From assembly GCF_001675285.1 (NCBI RefSeq), contig NZ_LSGQ01000003.1, positions 62,001 to 126,000 on the forward strand: 64,000 nucleotides of DNA. The letters run 5' to 3'. The translations under genes were made by a program, and so were the position numbers. Below are positions 45,319 through 54,772 of the stretch, piece by piece (the stretch's first letter is position 1; each line of letters begins with the position of its first letter). Below the pieces are notes generated by a model, which was given only the letters and a program-made list of their open reading frames with translations, made no database searches and was not told the DNA's origin. The stretch is from Elizabethkingia miricola (GTDB taxonomy: Bacteria; Bacteroidota; Bacteroidia; Flavobacteriales; Weeksellaceae).

Positions 45319-45343
45319 ACAAAAAGCGGGAGAGTATCCCGCT
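45316..45343 (-). terminator. Intrinsic terminator after aspS
   Basis: AGCGGGA/TCCCGCT stem (45325-45331 with 45337-45343) followed on the minus strand by TTTTTGTT. Confidence 0.82.
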
Positions 45344-45350
45344 TCTATTT

Positions 45351-47105
45351 TTATTCGTTAATGTTAATTGTAAGTGCTAACTCATCGAGCTGCTCATTGG
45401 CAATGGATGCCGGAGCGTCGATCATTACATCTCGACCACTGTTGTTTTTAGGGAAGGCGATATAATCTCTGATGACTTCATTTCCGTCTAATACAGCTAC
45501 AAGTCTGTCAAATCCGAAAGCTAAACCCCCGTGTGGAGGTGCTCCGTATTTGAAGGCATTCATCAAGAAGCCAAACTGTGCTTCTGCTTCTTCAGGTGTA
45601 AACCCAAGAAGGCTGAACATCTGAGCCTGAAGATCTTTATCAAAGATTCTGATAGATCCACCGCCGATTTCGTTACCATTGATAACTAAGTCGTAAGCAT
45701 TAGCTCTTGCTTTTCCTGCTTCATTTTCCAGTAAGTGTATATCTTCCGGCTTAGGAGAGGTGAAAGGGTGGTGCATTGCATGATATCTCTGTGTATCTTC
45801 ATCCCATTCTAAAAGCGGGAAATCAATAACCCAAAGTGGAGCGAATTCATTTCCTTTTCTTAATCCAAGGCGGTTACCCAATTCCATTCTCAATGCAGAT
45901 AACTGAGCTCTTACTTTGTTTTCGTTTCCGGAAAGTACAAGCATTAAGTCACCTGGCTTAGCGCCAAATTCTTCTGCAATTTTCTTTAAATCTTCTTCGT
46001 TATAGAACTTGTTAACAGAAGAAGTTACAACGCCATCAGCCTGGTATTTTATCCATACCATACCTGTAGCGCCTATCTGTGGACGTTTTACCCAATCGGT
46101 TAATTCGTCTATTTGTTTTCTCGTGTACTCTGCACAACCTTCTACATTGATACCAACAACCAGTTCTGCTTCGTCAAAGATTTTGAAATCTTTACCTTTT
46201 ACAAGGTCATTTAGTTCATGGAATTCCATTCCGAAACGGATATCCGGTTTGTCATTACCATATTTTTTCATAGCGTCTGCAAAAGTCATTCTCGGGAATT
46301 TCCCAAATTCCTGACCTGCTATATCCTTTAATAAATTCTGGGTAAGACCTTCGAAAATATTCATAACGTCTTCCTGCTCTACGAAAGCCATTTCACAGTC
46401 TATCTGAGTGAACTCCGGCTGTCTGTCGGCTCTTAGGTCTTCATCACGGAAACATTTTACAATCTGGAAGTATTTATCCATTCCGCCAACCATCAATAGT
46501 TGTTTGAAAGTCTGCGGAGATTGTGGCAGTGCATAAAACTGACCCGGATTCATTCTGCTTGGTACAACAAAGTCTCTTGCACCTTCAGGTGTGGACTTGA
46601 TAAGAACCGGTGTTTCTACTTCTATAAATCCTTGGTCAGAAAGATAATTTCTTACTTTCTGAGCCATTTTGTGACGGAAAATTAATTTTTCTTTTACCGG
46701 ATTTCTTCTGATATCCAGGTAACGGTACTTCATTCTAAGTTCTTCACCACCATCGGTTTCATCTTCAATAGTGAAAGGAGGTAGTTCGGAATTGTTCAGA
46801 ATAGTTAATTTCTCAACCAGAATTTCAATTTCTCCGGTCGGTATCTTAGGATTTTTACTAGCTCTTTCAATTACTTTTCCACTCACTTGAATTACAAATT
46901 CACGGCCCAATTTTTTTGCTTCTTCCAGTAATGCTGCGGAAGAGCGATCCTGATCAAAAACCAGCTGTGTTATTCCGTAACGATCTCGTAAATCTATCCA
47001 AATCATAAAGCCTTTATCACGGATAGTTTGTACCCATCCTGAAAGTGTTACTTCTTCGTTTAGATTCTTCAGAGATAATTCTCCGTTGGTGTGCGTTCGG
47101 AACAT
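45351..47105 (-). CDS. aspS: Aspartyl-tRNA synthetase
   Basis: A 584-residue class IIb synthetase charging tRNA-Asp. The N-terminal OB anticodon-binding domain ([24 protein letters not shown]) is followed by the catalytic core with motif 2 ([19 protein letters not shown]), a bacterial-type GAD insertion (about 290-410), and motif 3 ([14 protein letters not shown]). The length and GAD domain indicate the bacterial rather than archaeal type; whether it is discriminating depends on the Asn-charging genes elsewhere. Transcribed alone; the promoter TATCTTTG at 47180-47173 gives a leader of about 60 bases. Confidence 0.96.
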   Translation of the reverse strand: MFRTHTNGELSLKNLNEEVTLSGWVQTIRDKGFMIWIDLRDRYGITQLVFDQDRSSAALLEEAKKLGREFVIQVSGKVIERASKNPKIPTGEIEILVEKLTILNNSELPPFTIEDETDGGEELRMKYRYLDIRRNPVKEKLIFRHKMAQKVRNYLSDQGFIEVETPVLIKSTPEGARDFVVPSRMNPGQFYALPQSPQTFKQLLMVGGMDKYFQIVKCFRDEDLRADRQPEFTQIDCEMAFVEQEDVMNIFEGLTQNLLKDIAGQEFGKFPRMTFADAMKKYGNDKPDIRFGMEFHELNDLVKGKDFKIFDEAELVVGINVEGCAEYTRKQIDELTDWVKRPQIGATGMVWIKYQADGVVTSSVNKFYNEEDLKKIAEEFGAKPGDLMLVLSGNENKVRAQLSALRMELGNRLGLRKGNEFAPLWVIDFPLLEWDEDTQRYHAMHHPFTSPKPEDIHLLENEAGKARANAYDLVINGNEIGGGSIRIFDKDLQAQMFSLLGFTPEEAEAQFGFLMNAFKYGAPPHGGLAFGFDRLVAVLDGNEVIRDYIAFPKNNSGRDVMIDAPASIANEQLDELALTININE

Positions 47106-47172
47106 TTTATTGTATTTAAAATTTGATTTTGTGGTTTCACTCAGGTATTAGCCTGACAGAATTTTTCAGGTG

Positions 47173-47180
47173 CAAAGATA
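47173..47180 (-). promoter_or_regulatory. aspS promoter, -7 element TATCTTTG
   Basis: TATCTTTG on the minus strand, a full TAnnTTTG match, 67 bases before the aspS ATG and just after the S41 terminator. Confidence 0.55.
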
Positions 47181-47189
47181 CGGAATTTA

Positions 47190-47229
47190 AAGAAAAAAGC
47201 CTTTTAGAATTTTATATCCAAAAGGCTTT
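47190..47229 (-). terminator. Intrinsic terminator after the S41 peptidase
   Basis: AAAGCCTTTT/AAAAGGCTTT stem (47196-47205 with 47220-47229), 14-base loop, then TTTCTTTAAA on the minus strand. Confidence 0.75.
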
Positions 47230-47234
47230 ATTTA

Positions 47235-48761
47235 TTATTGCTTAATCCATTGAATAGCACTAAGGACTTTCTTGTCTTTTAAAAGGTCTTTGAAATTATC
47301 ACCACCCACTACTTCCACATCGGGAGGAATACTTTCTTTATATTCTTTATTGTTTCTGTCCGCTTCATAAGAACTGGATAATAAATAATAAAGATCTTCT
47401 GAGATTTTGATGCTGTTATTTGCAGAAACCAGTCCTGTTGTTTTTTCTCCGATTAGCTTTACATTCTTTTTACCAATGAAGGATATTGTAGTTGCTTCTC
47501 CGGAGCTGGCAGTTGCAGGACCGATTAGTAACGCTATTTTAATGTTTTTGGCAGGAGTACAATTGTTTTGTAGTGTAATGTATGGATTGTCATTTATCAA
47601 TAAGCTACTGTCTTTAACAGACCATGAGTTGAGTATTTTGCCATTGTCTACAAAAGAACCAGCTTTCCCGTTTCCTAATAAAGGTGCGATCCCCGAAATC
47701 ATTGGATACATATTGCCACCCGTATTTAACCGCAGATCTATAATAATTCCTTTTAAATCTTTTAGATTCAGTTTGCAAAGAGAATCTCGTAAGGCTTGGC
47801 CTAGTTTCTTAACCTGTTCTTCTTGTTCTCCATCTTTCTGAGAAGTACTCATTCCCGGAATAGAGATATAGCCAATCTTTTTTTCTAATTTTTGAATATT
47901 AATAGTGCCTTTAGATGTATTGAGTGCTTCCATTGTCTCCTGATTGACTCTGCTGTACAGGTTTACCGGATTTAGGCGGCCAACCGATACATTTTTAGAT
48001 TTTAGAAAAGAATGGTTGTCATTTAATTTGTCCAGCATTAGCGCTACGGCAGGCTTTACAGCATTAAATATATTATTGGCATTTGGGTTTAATGCTTTCT
48101 GAATTTCTGGTGTAAGCTCGCTCCAATTAACTTTGTCCTTGTATATACTATTGTTTTTAGTAGCTTCTATGATACGATTAAGTGTATCTAATGCTTCTTT
48201 CTGATCAACAGTTTTAATAATAAATTTTGCATCCTTAATATCTGTTCCGTCAATTGTTACTTTAAAGTTATCAATCCACATTTTACCACTCCCTGATAGC
48301 ATTGCGCCAATGAGGATCTGGTCTGTTGCATCGGGATTTAAAGAAAGTGTAATTTCTGCTTTTTGCCAGTCAGTTGTTCCTTTTATACCCCTGTCCTGCA
48401 TATTGTCAAAAGCTATTTTCGGATCTATACGCATCCAGAGAGCAGCTTGTCCATCTGAAATATTTTCGGTTTTAATATATCCGGAGAAAGTAATTTTTTT
48501 TCCGGTATAGTTATGTGGTAATCCTAAAGTTATGATTTTATATCCTCCGTTACCTTCAATAAGTAAAGCATTCTTGCCGTTTTGAACATTTTTGCTGTCT
48601 ATACTGGCTTTATATGAAGGGCTTCCGGAAATATACCATCCCTTTGGGAGATTATTTTCAGCTTCTTCAAAACTAAGATTTAATGGAGGGTTAATTTGAT
48701 TTTGGGCATAAGTATTCCAGCTCAGGAATAGGCAGGCCGCCAGAGCTAATAGTTTTTTCAT
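47235..48761 (-). CDS. Secreted S41-family peptidase with N-terminal carbohydrate-binding-like domain
   Basis: A 508-residue exported protein from ATG 48761; the frame runs 24 codons further up, over the HTH gene end, but MKKLLALAACLFLSWNTYAQ is a signal peptide at this start. Residues about 28-165 form a beta-sandwich resembling carbohydrate-binding or CARDB-like folds (LNLSFEEAENNLPKGW, TFSGYIKTENISDGQAALWM, MWIDNFKV). The C-terminal half is a C-terminal-processing (S41) protease with KGIIIDLRLNTGGNM, nucleophile about S420 (ATASSGEATT) and Lys about 440 (GEKTTG). It lacks an obvious PDZ domain. The target protein is unknown. It is the last gene of an operon with HTH and DUF2975 genes. Confidence 0.87.
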   Translation of the reverse strand: MKKLLALAACLFLSWNTYAQNQINPPLNLSFEEAENNLPKGWYISGSPSYKASIDSKNVQNGKNALLIEGNGGYKIITLGLPHNYTGKKITFSGYIKTENISDGQAALWMRIDPKIAFDNMQDRGIKGTTDWQKAEITLSLNPDATDQILIGAMLSGSGKMWIDNFKVTIDGTDIKDAKFIIKTVDQKEALDTLNRIIEATKNNSIYKDKVNWSELTPEIQKALNPNANNIFNAVKPAVALMLDKLNDNHSFLKSKNVSVGRLNPVNLYSRVNQETMEALNTSKGTINIQKLEKKIGYISIPGMSTSQKDGEQEEQVKKLGQALRDSLCKLNLKDLKGIIIDLRLNTGGNMYPMISGIAPLLGNGKAGSFVDNGKILNSWSVKDSSLLINDNPYITLQNNCTPAKNIKIALLIGPATASSGEATTISFIGKKNVKLIGEKTTGLVSANNSIKISEDLYYLLSSSYEADRNNKEYKESIPPDVEVVGGDNFKDLLKDKKVLSAIQWIKQ

Positions 48762-48778
48762 AATGATATTTGTTGATT

Positions 48779-48985
48779 TTAGTCTTCTGTATATTCCAAA
48801 AGGTCTCCAGGCTGACAATCTAAAGCTTTGCATAAAGCTTCTAGTGTGGAAAGTTTTATAGCCTTGGCTTTTCCTGTTTTCAGGATAGAAAGATTGGCCT
48901 GTGTAATGCCTATTTTTTCTGCAAGTTCCTGAGACTGCATTTTACGCTTTGCAAGCATTACATCTACATTAATTATGATAGGCAT
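48779..48985 (-). CDS. Small XRE-type helix-turn-helix regulator
   Basis: A 68-residue Cro/CI-like DNA-binding protein of the YozG type. The HTH lies at about 17-39 (MQSQELAEKIGITQANLSIL), followed by KAIKLSTLEALCKALDCQPGDLLEY, which is the conserved second half. It starts 3 bases after the DUF2975 gene, a pairing seen in many genomes, and probably regulates this operon. Confidence 0.92.
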   Translation of the reverse strand: MPIIINVDVMLAKRKMQSQELAEKIGITQANLSILKTGKAKAIKLSTLEALCKALDCQPGDLLEYTED

Positions 48986-48988
48986 GGT

Positions 48989-49564
48989 CTAAATGGTTAG
49001 TTCATTTTCAGATTGTAAATCATATCCCTTTTTGAAAAATGCATAAGCAAATAAGGTGATGAAAAATACAAATAGGAAAGGTATTAGATGAGAAATTATT
49101 CTTGTAACTTCATTAAGCTTGACTTCTCCAAAGAAAAAAGTATAAATGCCCCCAAGAATAATGTTAAAGCCAAGAAATAATTTTGTCCATTTTAAAAGAT
49201 TCAGGCTGAAAATATTCCCGCTGCTTAATGCTCCAAATATTTTTTTCAGACAGTAAAAATAAAATGCAAAACCAGCAAAACCAATTAAGCCTTCAAAAAA
49301 TAAACGGGAAGAAAAAACACCGCTAAAGAAGTTTAAATCGATGAAAGGATATTTTATACTGAAAGTATTTTCTTGTACCCCGGTGTATAACTTTATTCCG
49401 GTAGAAAAAGTGTTTGCCATAAGCTTGCTGTCACTAGTGTTGTTATAATAACAGATGGTATAACCTAAAAGGAAATAAATAAGGTGTACGAAAAATAAAA
49501 AAAAGATAAATGTGATGCCCCAGTTGATATATCTGGCCAATGAATTTTTGCCAATAATTTTCAT
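48989..49564 (-). CDS. DUF2975 membrane protein
   Basis: A 191-residue protein with four predicted membrane spans (about 13-34, 86-108, 126-145, 155-176), matching the DUF2975 family that is usually encoded beside a YozG-like HTH protein, as here. Role unknown; the pair is thought to be a membrane-linked regulatory module by analogy. First gene of the DUF2975-HTH-S41 operon. Confidence 0.82.
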   Translation of the reverse strand: MKIIGKNSLARYINWGITFIFFLFFVHLIYFLLGYTICYYNNTSDSKLMANTFSTGIKLYTGVQENTFSIKYPFIDLNFFSGVFSSRLFFEGLIGFAGFAFYFYCLKKIFGALSSGNIFSLNLLKWTKLFLGFNIILGGIYTFFFGEVKLNEVTRIISHLIPFLFVFFITLFAYAFFKKGYDLQSENELTI

Positions 49565-49586
49565 ATTTAATATTTTGATGATATCG

Positions 49587-49594
49587 CAAATGTA
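49587..49594 (-). promoter_or_regulatory. DUF2975-HTH-S41 promoter, -7 element TACATTTG
   Basis: TACATTTG on the minus strand matches TAnnTTTG, 22 bases before the ATG at 49564. Confidence 0.55.
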
Positions 49595-49659
49595 TAAATA
49601 TTTATCGTATTACAATAAATATTTTTTATTTAAAAATAAAAGCATGAATTGGTGTAAAT

Positions 49660-49687
49660 AAAAAAACCGGAACAAAGTCCCGGTTTT
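49660..49687 (-). terminator. Intrinsic terminator after the DUF937 gene
   Basis: AAAACCGG/CCGGTTTT stem (49663-49670 with 49680-49687), then TTTATTTA on the minus strand. Confidence 0.8.
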
Positions 49688-49707
49688 GTATATGTGTTTA
49701 GGAATAA

Positions 49708-50301
49708 TTACTTACCGAATAAACCTCCTAAAAGGCCTCCAAGGCCACCGCTTTGTCCTTGTTGTTGGTTACCTCCACCTAAAACACTTCCTAAAAGATC
49801 AGTGATTGAGTTTCCGGAAGAAGCTTGTGCTTCGTTAGTCGCATTTCCCATAATGCCTCCTAATAAATCACCAAGACCACCAGCTCCTGTATTGTTAGCT
49901 TGTTTTTGCTGTCCGATATATCCCATAATAATTGGTGCAAGCATTGCTAATGCCGGGCCTATTTTATCCATAGAGATACCTGTACTTTGAGAAAGTTGGT
50001 TCTCAACATTTTGTTTATCGCTTCCAAAAACGTGATTCAGGATAGATCCACCTTCGTCTTGTCTGTTTAGGGCCTGACTAGGATCATTTAAAATGCTTCC
50101 ATCATGATCTTTGTCCAGTGCATTATTTAGAGCCTCAGCGTCAGCTGCATTTTTAGATTTGTTTCTAAGATAAGATATTACTAAAGGAGCGGCTACTGCC
50201 AATAGTGCAATAATCTGACTTTTGCTGATTCCCATTTTATTTTCAGCTTGTTCAGCAACCTGGTTGCCGGTGTTACCTGTAATAAGGTCTAATAAACTCA
50301 T
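49708..50301 (-). CDS. DUF937 (YidB-like) protein
   Basis: A 197-residue protein from ATG 50301 (MSLLDLITGNTGNQVAEQ); the frame stays open 30 codons upstream but that part overlaps the DUF2480 gene end. DUF937 features are KMGISKSQIIALLAVAAPLVISYL and a repeat of the motif in QSTGISMDKIGPALAMLAPIIMGYI. The tail is Gly/Gln-rich (GLGGLLGGLFGK). It has no signal peptide. Function unknown; related to E. coli YidB. Confidence 0.85.
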   Translation of the reverse strand: MSLLDLITGNTGNQVAEQAENKMGISKSQIIALLAVAAPLVISYLRNKSKNAADAEALNNALDKDHDGSILNDPSQALNRQDEGGSILNHVFGSDKQNVENQLSQSTGISMDKIGPALAMLAPIIMGYIGQQKQANNTGAGGLGDLLGGIMGNATNEAQASSGNSITDLLGSVLGGGNQQQGQSGGLGGLLGGLFGK

Positions 50302-50360
50302 AGTGTTTTTATTTTGTTGTTTACTCAACGAATTTAAAAAAAATAATATGAGTTCAGCAT

Positions 50361-50873
50361 TTATTTTTTGAAAATCGGAACATTGCTGCAAGCCTCCCCA
50401 AACATCAATGACTTTACAAGAGGGCGAAGCTTTTCTACCAATTCTACATAGGCGTTTTCCGGAATGCTGAAATCAGAACATCCTTTTACCAGAACCCTTT
50501 TGTCCTGCATTTCGGAAAAATCATGTTGCTGAATCGCATCATGGAAAAGTATTAATTCCAATTCTTTTTGAGAGCCATAGACTACCTTTTTAGCAGAAGA
50601 CATTAGCTTGTCTCCAAGAAGGAAATAGGCCCATAGCGGAACAATAGCATCTACAGAACAGTAGATGTATACATAACAGTCTTTATATGGTTCTGTATCC
50701 AGATCTGAAATCATTTGGCGAAAATCCTTTTCCCTCAAAATAAGCTCCTGAAAAAGGAAATCTTTTATGTCGATTCCGACTCTTTTTCCTTTGGGTTGCA
50801 GGCTTGCCAGGTCAAAATTAACCAGACTAGTGTTCTCAGCTACTTTATTGCGAATTTCAAATTCTTCTGACAT
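50361..50873 (-). CDS. DUF2480 family protein
   Basis: A 170-residue soluble protein belonging, as I recognise it, to DUF2480, a family restricted to Bacteroidota. Typical segments are GKRVGIDIKDFLFQELILREKDFR, VYIYCSVDAIVPLWAYFL, VLVKGCSD and SLMFGEACSNVPIFKK, with cysteines in the last two blocks. Some members neighbour Fe-S-cluster (SUF) genes; that context is absent here. Function unknown. Confidence 0.85.
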   Translation of the reverse strand: MSEEFEIRNKVAENTSLVNFDLASLQPKGKRVGIDIKDFLFQELILREKDFRQMISDLDTEPYKDCYVYIYCSVDAIVPLWAYFLLGDKLMSSAKKVVYGSQKELELILFHDAIQQHDFSEMQDKRVLVKGCSDFSIPENAYVELVEKLRPLVKSLMFGEACSNVPIFKK

Positions 50874-50893
50874 TTTTTATTTTTATCTTTACA

Positions 50894-50901
50894 CAAAATT
50901 A
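50894..50901 (-). promoter_or_regulatory. DUF2480 promoter, -7 element TAATTTTG
   Basis: TAATTTTG on the minus strand matches TAnnTTTG, 20 bases before the ATG at 50873. Confidence 0.55.
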
Positions 50902-51013
50902 AGTCAAATTAATTTAGAAGAAAATAATACCAGATTTAGATACTGTCAATGAAGTATGAAGAATGCTTACAGAACGGATATCTGAATGAATAACATCTAA
51001 TAGCTGATTACCT

Positions 51014-52114
51014 TTGAAATATTACCTTATTGCCGGAGAGGCTTCCGGAGATTTACACGGTTCAAATCTTATGAAGTCCATTAAAATGAAAGATGCTGAC
51101 GCAGAATTTAGGTTCTGGGGCGGAAATTTAATGGAAGCACAAGGCGGAACATTAGTGAAGCATTACCGTGATCTGGCATTTATGGGATTTGCTGAGGTTA
51201 TTCAGAATCTTGGAACAATTCTGGGGAATATCAAGCTGTGTAAAAAAGATATTCAGGATTACAAACCCGATGTTTTGGTACTGATAGATTATCCGGGATT
51301 TAATTTACGTATTGCAAAGTTTGCAAAATCACTGGGAATAAGAGTTGTTTATTATATCTCGCCACAATTATGGGCATGGAAGGAAGGACGCGTAGAGATT
51401 ATTAAAAAGTATGTAGACGACATGCTGGTGATTCTGCCTTTCGAAAAAGATTTTTATAAAAAACACCAGGTAGATGCTCATTTTGTTGGACATCCACTAC
51501 TAGATGCTATACATAATCTGCCAGATCTGGATACACAAAAATTCAGGACTGAAAATAACCTTACAGACAAAGAGATAATTGCTTTATTGCCCGGTAGCCG
51601 AAAGCAGGAGGTGGAGAAGATGTTGGAAATTATGCTTTCTGTTCGGCCTTTCTTTCCGGACTATCAGTTTGTAATTGCAGGAGCACCTTCGTTGGAAAAA
51701 GAATTTTATGAGCAGTATGTAGACGATCAGGTTCATTTCGTTTCTAATAAAACTTATGATCTTCTTAGATCTTCCAAAGCAGCTCTGGTAACTTCGGGAA
51801 CTGCAACATTGGAAACAGCATTGCTAAATGTGCCGGAGGTAGTATGCTATCGTGGAAGTCAGATTTCTTATGAAATAGCTAAGCGACTTGTGAAGCACAT
51901 AAAATATATTTGTCTGGTTAACCTTATTATGGATAAAGAAGTGGTGAAAGAGTTGATTCAAAAAGAGCTGACCACAGAAAATCTAAAAAAAGAGCTTTCT
52001 TTAATTCTTTCCGGATCGGACAGAGAACGGATCTTGGATGAATATTATATCCTTCGCGAGAGGCTTGGCGGTGCCGGAGCTTCAGATGAAGCCGCAAATA
52101 TTATTGTTAAATAG
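51014..52114 (+). CDS. lpxB: Lipid-A-disaccharide synthase
   Basis: A 366-residue GT19 enzyme that joins UDP-2,3-diacylglucosamine and lipid X into the lipid A disaccharide at the inner membrane. YYLIAGEASGDLHGSNLM (3-20) is the family N-terminus; IDYPGFNLRIAK, YYISPQLWAWKEGRV, HFVGHPLLD and LLPGSRKQEVEKML are all conserved. The start is TTG at 51014, since no ATG lies in frame before the conserved block. It is monocistronic here, with the Kdo transferase far away at 21478. Confidence 0.95.
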   Translation: MKYYLIAGEASGDLHGSNLMKSIKMKDADAEFRFWGGNLMEAQGGTLVKHYRDLAFMGFAEVIQNLGTILGNIKLCKKDIQDYKPDVLVLIDYPGFNLRIAKFAKSLGIRVVYYISPQLWAWKEGRVEIIKKYVDDMLVILPFEKDFYKKHQVDAHFVGHPLLDAIHNLPDLDTQKFRTENNLTDKEIIALLPGSRKQEVEKMLEIMLSVRPFFPDYQFVIAGAPSLEKEFYEQYVDDQVHFVSNKTYDLLRSSKAALVTSGTATLETALLNVPEVVCYRGSQISYEIAKRLVKHIKYICLVNLIMDKEVVKELIQKELTTENLKKELSLILSGSDRERILDEYYILRERLGGAGASDEAANIIVK

Positions 52115-52209
52115 TTTTATTTTCCCATATATTTTACTTTTTATTTAAATTTTTAATTAAATTTAAGATTCAAATGTATTGAAACTAAGTTTAATTAAAA
52201 TGATTGTTA

Positions 52210-53985
52210 ATGAAAAAGCAGCCAGTTTTCTGTCTTTTCATTTCTTTCTCAATTGGAATTTTAACCGGAGATGAATTTTCTGCAGACAAAAATGCGGCTG
52301 GGTTCGTTATGCTTGTTGTTGTAGTGTGCTTCTTAATTTCTTTTTGTTTTAAAAAGGGAAAAGCTATAGCGTTTATGCTGTTCTTTATTTTTCTGGGGCA
52401 GCTTTCACATTTATTTAATGCACCGGATAAAAGCCTTTCTGACTTTAAAGGGAAGAAGGCTATTAATTTTCAGATTGTAAAAAAGCTTAATAGTACGGAA
52501 GAAAACAGACGCTATATTGTATATGTATCTGCAATCGGCGGAGAAGGAAAGTTGGTGAAGCCTTTTTATGCTGTTTATAGCCTTAAAAAGAATAGAAATC
52601 CATTAGATTTCACACATACTTATTCAGGAATTTATTATATCAATAAAATTAAACCTCCACAGAACGATTACCAGTTCAGTTATCAGAAATACATGTTGCG
52701 AAATAATGTGGCTTATCAAATCTATTCAAAAGAAGAGCCTATAGCCATAAAGAAAAATGCCTCGTTGGCATATAAAGTGAGACAGATTCGTCTTGATGTT
52801 TTACAGCATATTGATAATTCAGCACTTTCCAAGGAGTCCAGAGATTTTCTGAAAGGTATTATCCTTGCAGACAGAACTGATATGGATACTGGTGTATCAG
52901 CAGACTTCACTAAAACGGGTCTTGTTCACTTTTTAGCAATCTCCGGAACGCATATGGTGATTATTTTTTGGTTATTAATGATTGTTCTGAAAAGAAGCAT
53001 TCCGTTAAAATTCAAAAATATCACTGTCATAATAAGTTTAGTATTAATATGGATTTTTGCGGTATTCATAGATTATGGAAGCTCGGTTGTAAGATCCTGT
53101 CTTATGCTCACATTTTATTATGTTATGGTACTTTTACAACGAAAACCGGACTTATTACATTCCATGGCATTGTCTGGACTGATAATTTTGATAGCTGATA
53201 CTCAGCAATTGTTTGATATAGGTTTTCAATTAAGTTTTCTGGCGGTGTTTGGAATTTATTGGTTAAATCGACCTATCTTAAATTGTTTACCGAAAGCCCG
53301 AAATAGTGTTCATGATTTTTTTCTTCAGGTAGTTAGTATTATACTTTCTGCACAGTTAATAACCTTACCGCTTATTCTGTATTATTTCCATCAGTTTTCC
53401 TTAGTTTCTGTTATTGCAAATCTGGTTGTAGTTCCGCTATCCGAAATTATTATTGTCTTTTCCCTGTTGATGGTTTTCGTGTTGAGTTTTTTTGGAGATG
53501 TCTTTGTGATTAATTTCCTTTATGACCAGTTGATTATTCATTTATTAAAACTCATCCATTTTTTTGCTCAGGCAGATTTTTTGTTTTTTGATGATATACC
53601 AATGTCTTTATTGGAAGTTATATTGCTTTTTGTGCTTCTGTATTTGTTGAGGTTTCTGATAAAAGAAAGAAGGGATAGGAGGGTGCTTCAGTTTTGTTTT
53701 GTGGTCTGTCTTTTCTTTTTGCTGAGACTCGGATTAAATATTCATGCTTTTCATAAAGAAGAATTTTTGAGTCATCAGTATTTTAATCAGAAGATTTTTT
53801 CTGTCAGAAAAAACGCCAAAGCTGTCTTCTTTTTTGCTGATAATCTGGATAAAAATAAGATTGAAAATTACTTAGTTAAGCCTTATGTCGTTTCCCGAAG
53901 AATTAAGAATTATGAAATTATTTATTTTAACACTAAGGAATTTGATCAGTTGAAATATAGAAATGAGATAAAATCTGTTAAATAA
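52210..53985 (+). CDS. comEC: ComEC/Rec2-family DNA uptake channel
   Basis: A 591-residue polytopic membrane protein from ATG 52210. The N-terminal membrane pair and DUF4131 region (about 1-155) precede the competence domain (about 210-480) with DRTDMDTGVSADFTKTGLVHFLAISGTHMVIIFWLL, the ComEC signature, then DYGSSVVRSCLMLTFYY and FDIGFQLSFLAVFGIYWL. ComEC forms the inner-membrane pore for single-stranded DNA in natural transformation. The C-terminal metallo-beta-lactamase domain found in Bacillus-type ComEC is missing, as in most Bacteroidota versions. Confidence 0.9.
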   Translation: MKKQPVFCLFISFSIGILTGDEFSADKNAAGFVMLVVVVCFLISFCFKKGKAIAFMLFFIFLGQLSHLFNAPDKSLSDFKGKKAINFQIVKKLNSTEENRRYIVYVSAIGGEGKLVKPFYAVYSLKKNRNPLDFTHTYSGIYYINKIKPPQNDYQFSYQKYMLRNNVAYQIYSKEEPIAIKKNASLAYKVRQIRLDVLQHIDNSALSKESRDFLKGIILADRTDMDTGVSADFTKTGLVHFLAISGTHMVIIFWLLMIVLKRSIPLKFKNITVIISLVLIWIFAVFIDYGSSVVRSCLMLTFYYVMVLLQRKPDLLHSMALSGLIILIADTQQLFDIGFQLSFLAVFGIYWLNRPILNCLPKARNSVHDFFLQVVSIILSAQLITLPLILYYFHQFSLVSVIANLVVVPLSEIIIVFSLLMVFVLSFFGDVFVINFLYDQLIIHLLKLIHFFAQADFLFFDDIPMSLLEVILLFVLLYLLRFLIKERRDRRVLQFCFVVCLFFLLRLGLNIHAFHKEEFLSHQYFNQKIFSVRKNAKAVFFFADNLDKNKIENYLVKPYVVSRRIKNYEIIYFNTKEFDQLKYRNEIKSVK

Positions 53986-54057
53986 TGTTAATTATTTAGA
54001 TTCAATATAAACTAAGGTTTAATGATGAATCTCATTTACTACACGCACAAGAATTGT

Positions 54058-54065
54058 TAATTTTG
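54058..54065 (+). promoter_or_regulatory. sdhCAB promoter, -7 element TAATTTTG
   Basis: Matches TAnnTTTG, 29 bases before the sdhC ATG. Confidence 0.55.
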
Positions 54066-54094
54066 TGAAATTAGAAAAATAATATAATTAGACT

Positions 54095-54757
54095 ATGGCA
54101 GGATTGACATCTTCATCAATCGGGAGAAAATTCCTTATGGCTTTATCAGCGATGTTTTTGCTGATATTCCTTATTATGCACCTTTCTGTAAACCTTATTT
54201 CGGTTTTTAGTCAGGATGCCTTTAATGAGGCGTCTCATTTTATGGGATATAACCCGCTTGTACAGTTTTTAATGCAACCTATTTTAGGGTTTGCAGTAGT
54301 GTTTCACTTTGTAATGGGCTTTATTCTTGAGGCGAAGAATAATAAAGCACGTCCGGTAAAATACGGTTACAGCAACAATGGAGCTAATGCTACATGGGTA
54401 TCCAGAAATATGATTATTTCAGGAGCAGTAATTTTAGCTTTCTTGGCATTACACCTTTATGATTTTTGGATTCATGAAATGGATTTCAAATATGTAAAGC
54501 ATTTGTCACCAGAGCCTACGCGTTACTGGGAAGAGCTTCATCACAAATTTGCAGATCTGTGGAGAGTAGCGCTTTATGTAGTTTCATTTGTATTACTAGG
54601 TCTTCACTTATCTCATGGATTTCAGTCTTCTTTCCAATCGGTTGGGGCTAATCATCCAAAGTATTTACCAGCAATTAAAACTATCGGAAATGTTTACGCT
54701 GTAATCATTCCTTTAGGATTTATTTTTATTGCTATCTTTCATTATGTAACTCAATAA
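54095..54757 (+). CDS. sdhC: Succinate dehydrogenase/fumarate reductase cytochrome b subunit
   Basis: A 220-residue inner-membrane anchor with five predicted spans (about 14-35, 62-82, 107-126, 155-175, 198-218). Histidines such as H28 (IMHLSVN), H72 (VFHFVMG) and others in HLYDFW, LHLSHGF and IFHYV are candidates for ligating two b-type hemes. One long cytochrome b subunit without SdhD is the type B arrangement, as in Wolinella fumarate reductase and Bacillus SDH. It passes electrons between SdhB and the menaquinone pool. First gene of sdhCAB. Confidence 0.93.
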   Translation: MAGLTSSSIGRKFLMALSAMFLLIFLIMHLSVNLISVFSQDAFNEASHFMGYNPLVQFLMQPILGFAVVFHFVMGFILEAKNNKARPVKYGYSNNGANATWVSRNMIISGAVILAFLALHLYDFWIHEMDFKYVKHLSPEPTRYWEELHHKFADLWRVALYVVSFVLLGLHLSHGFQSSFQSVGANHPKYLPAIKTIGNVYAVIIPLGFIFIAIFHYVTQ

Positions 54758-54772
54758 CCAATAAATATTATT

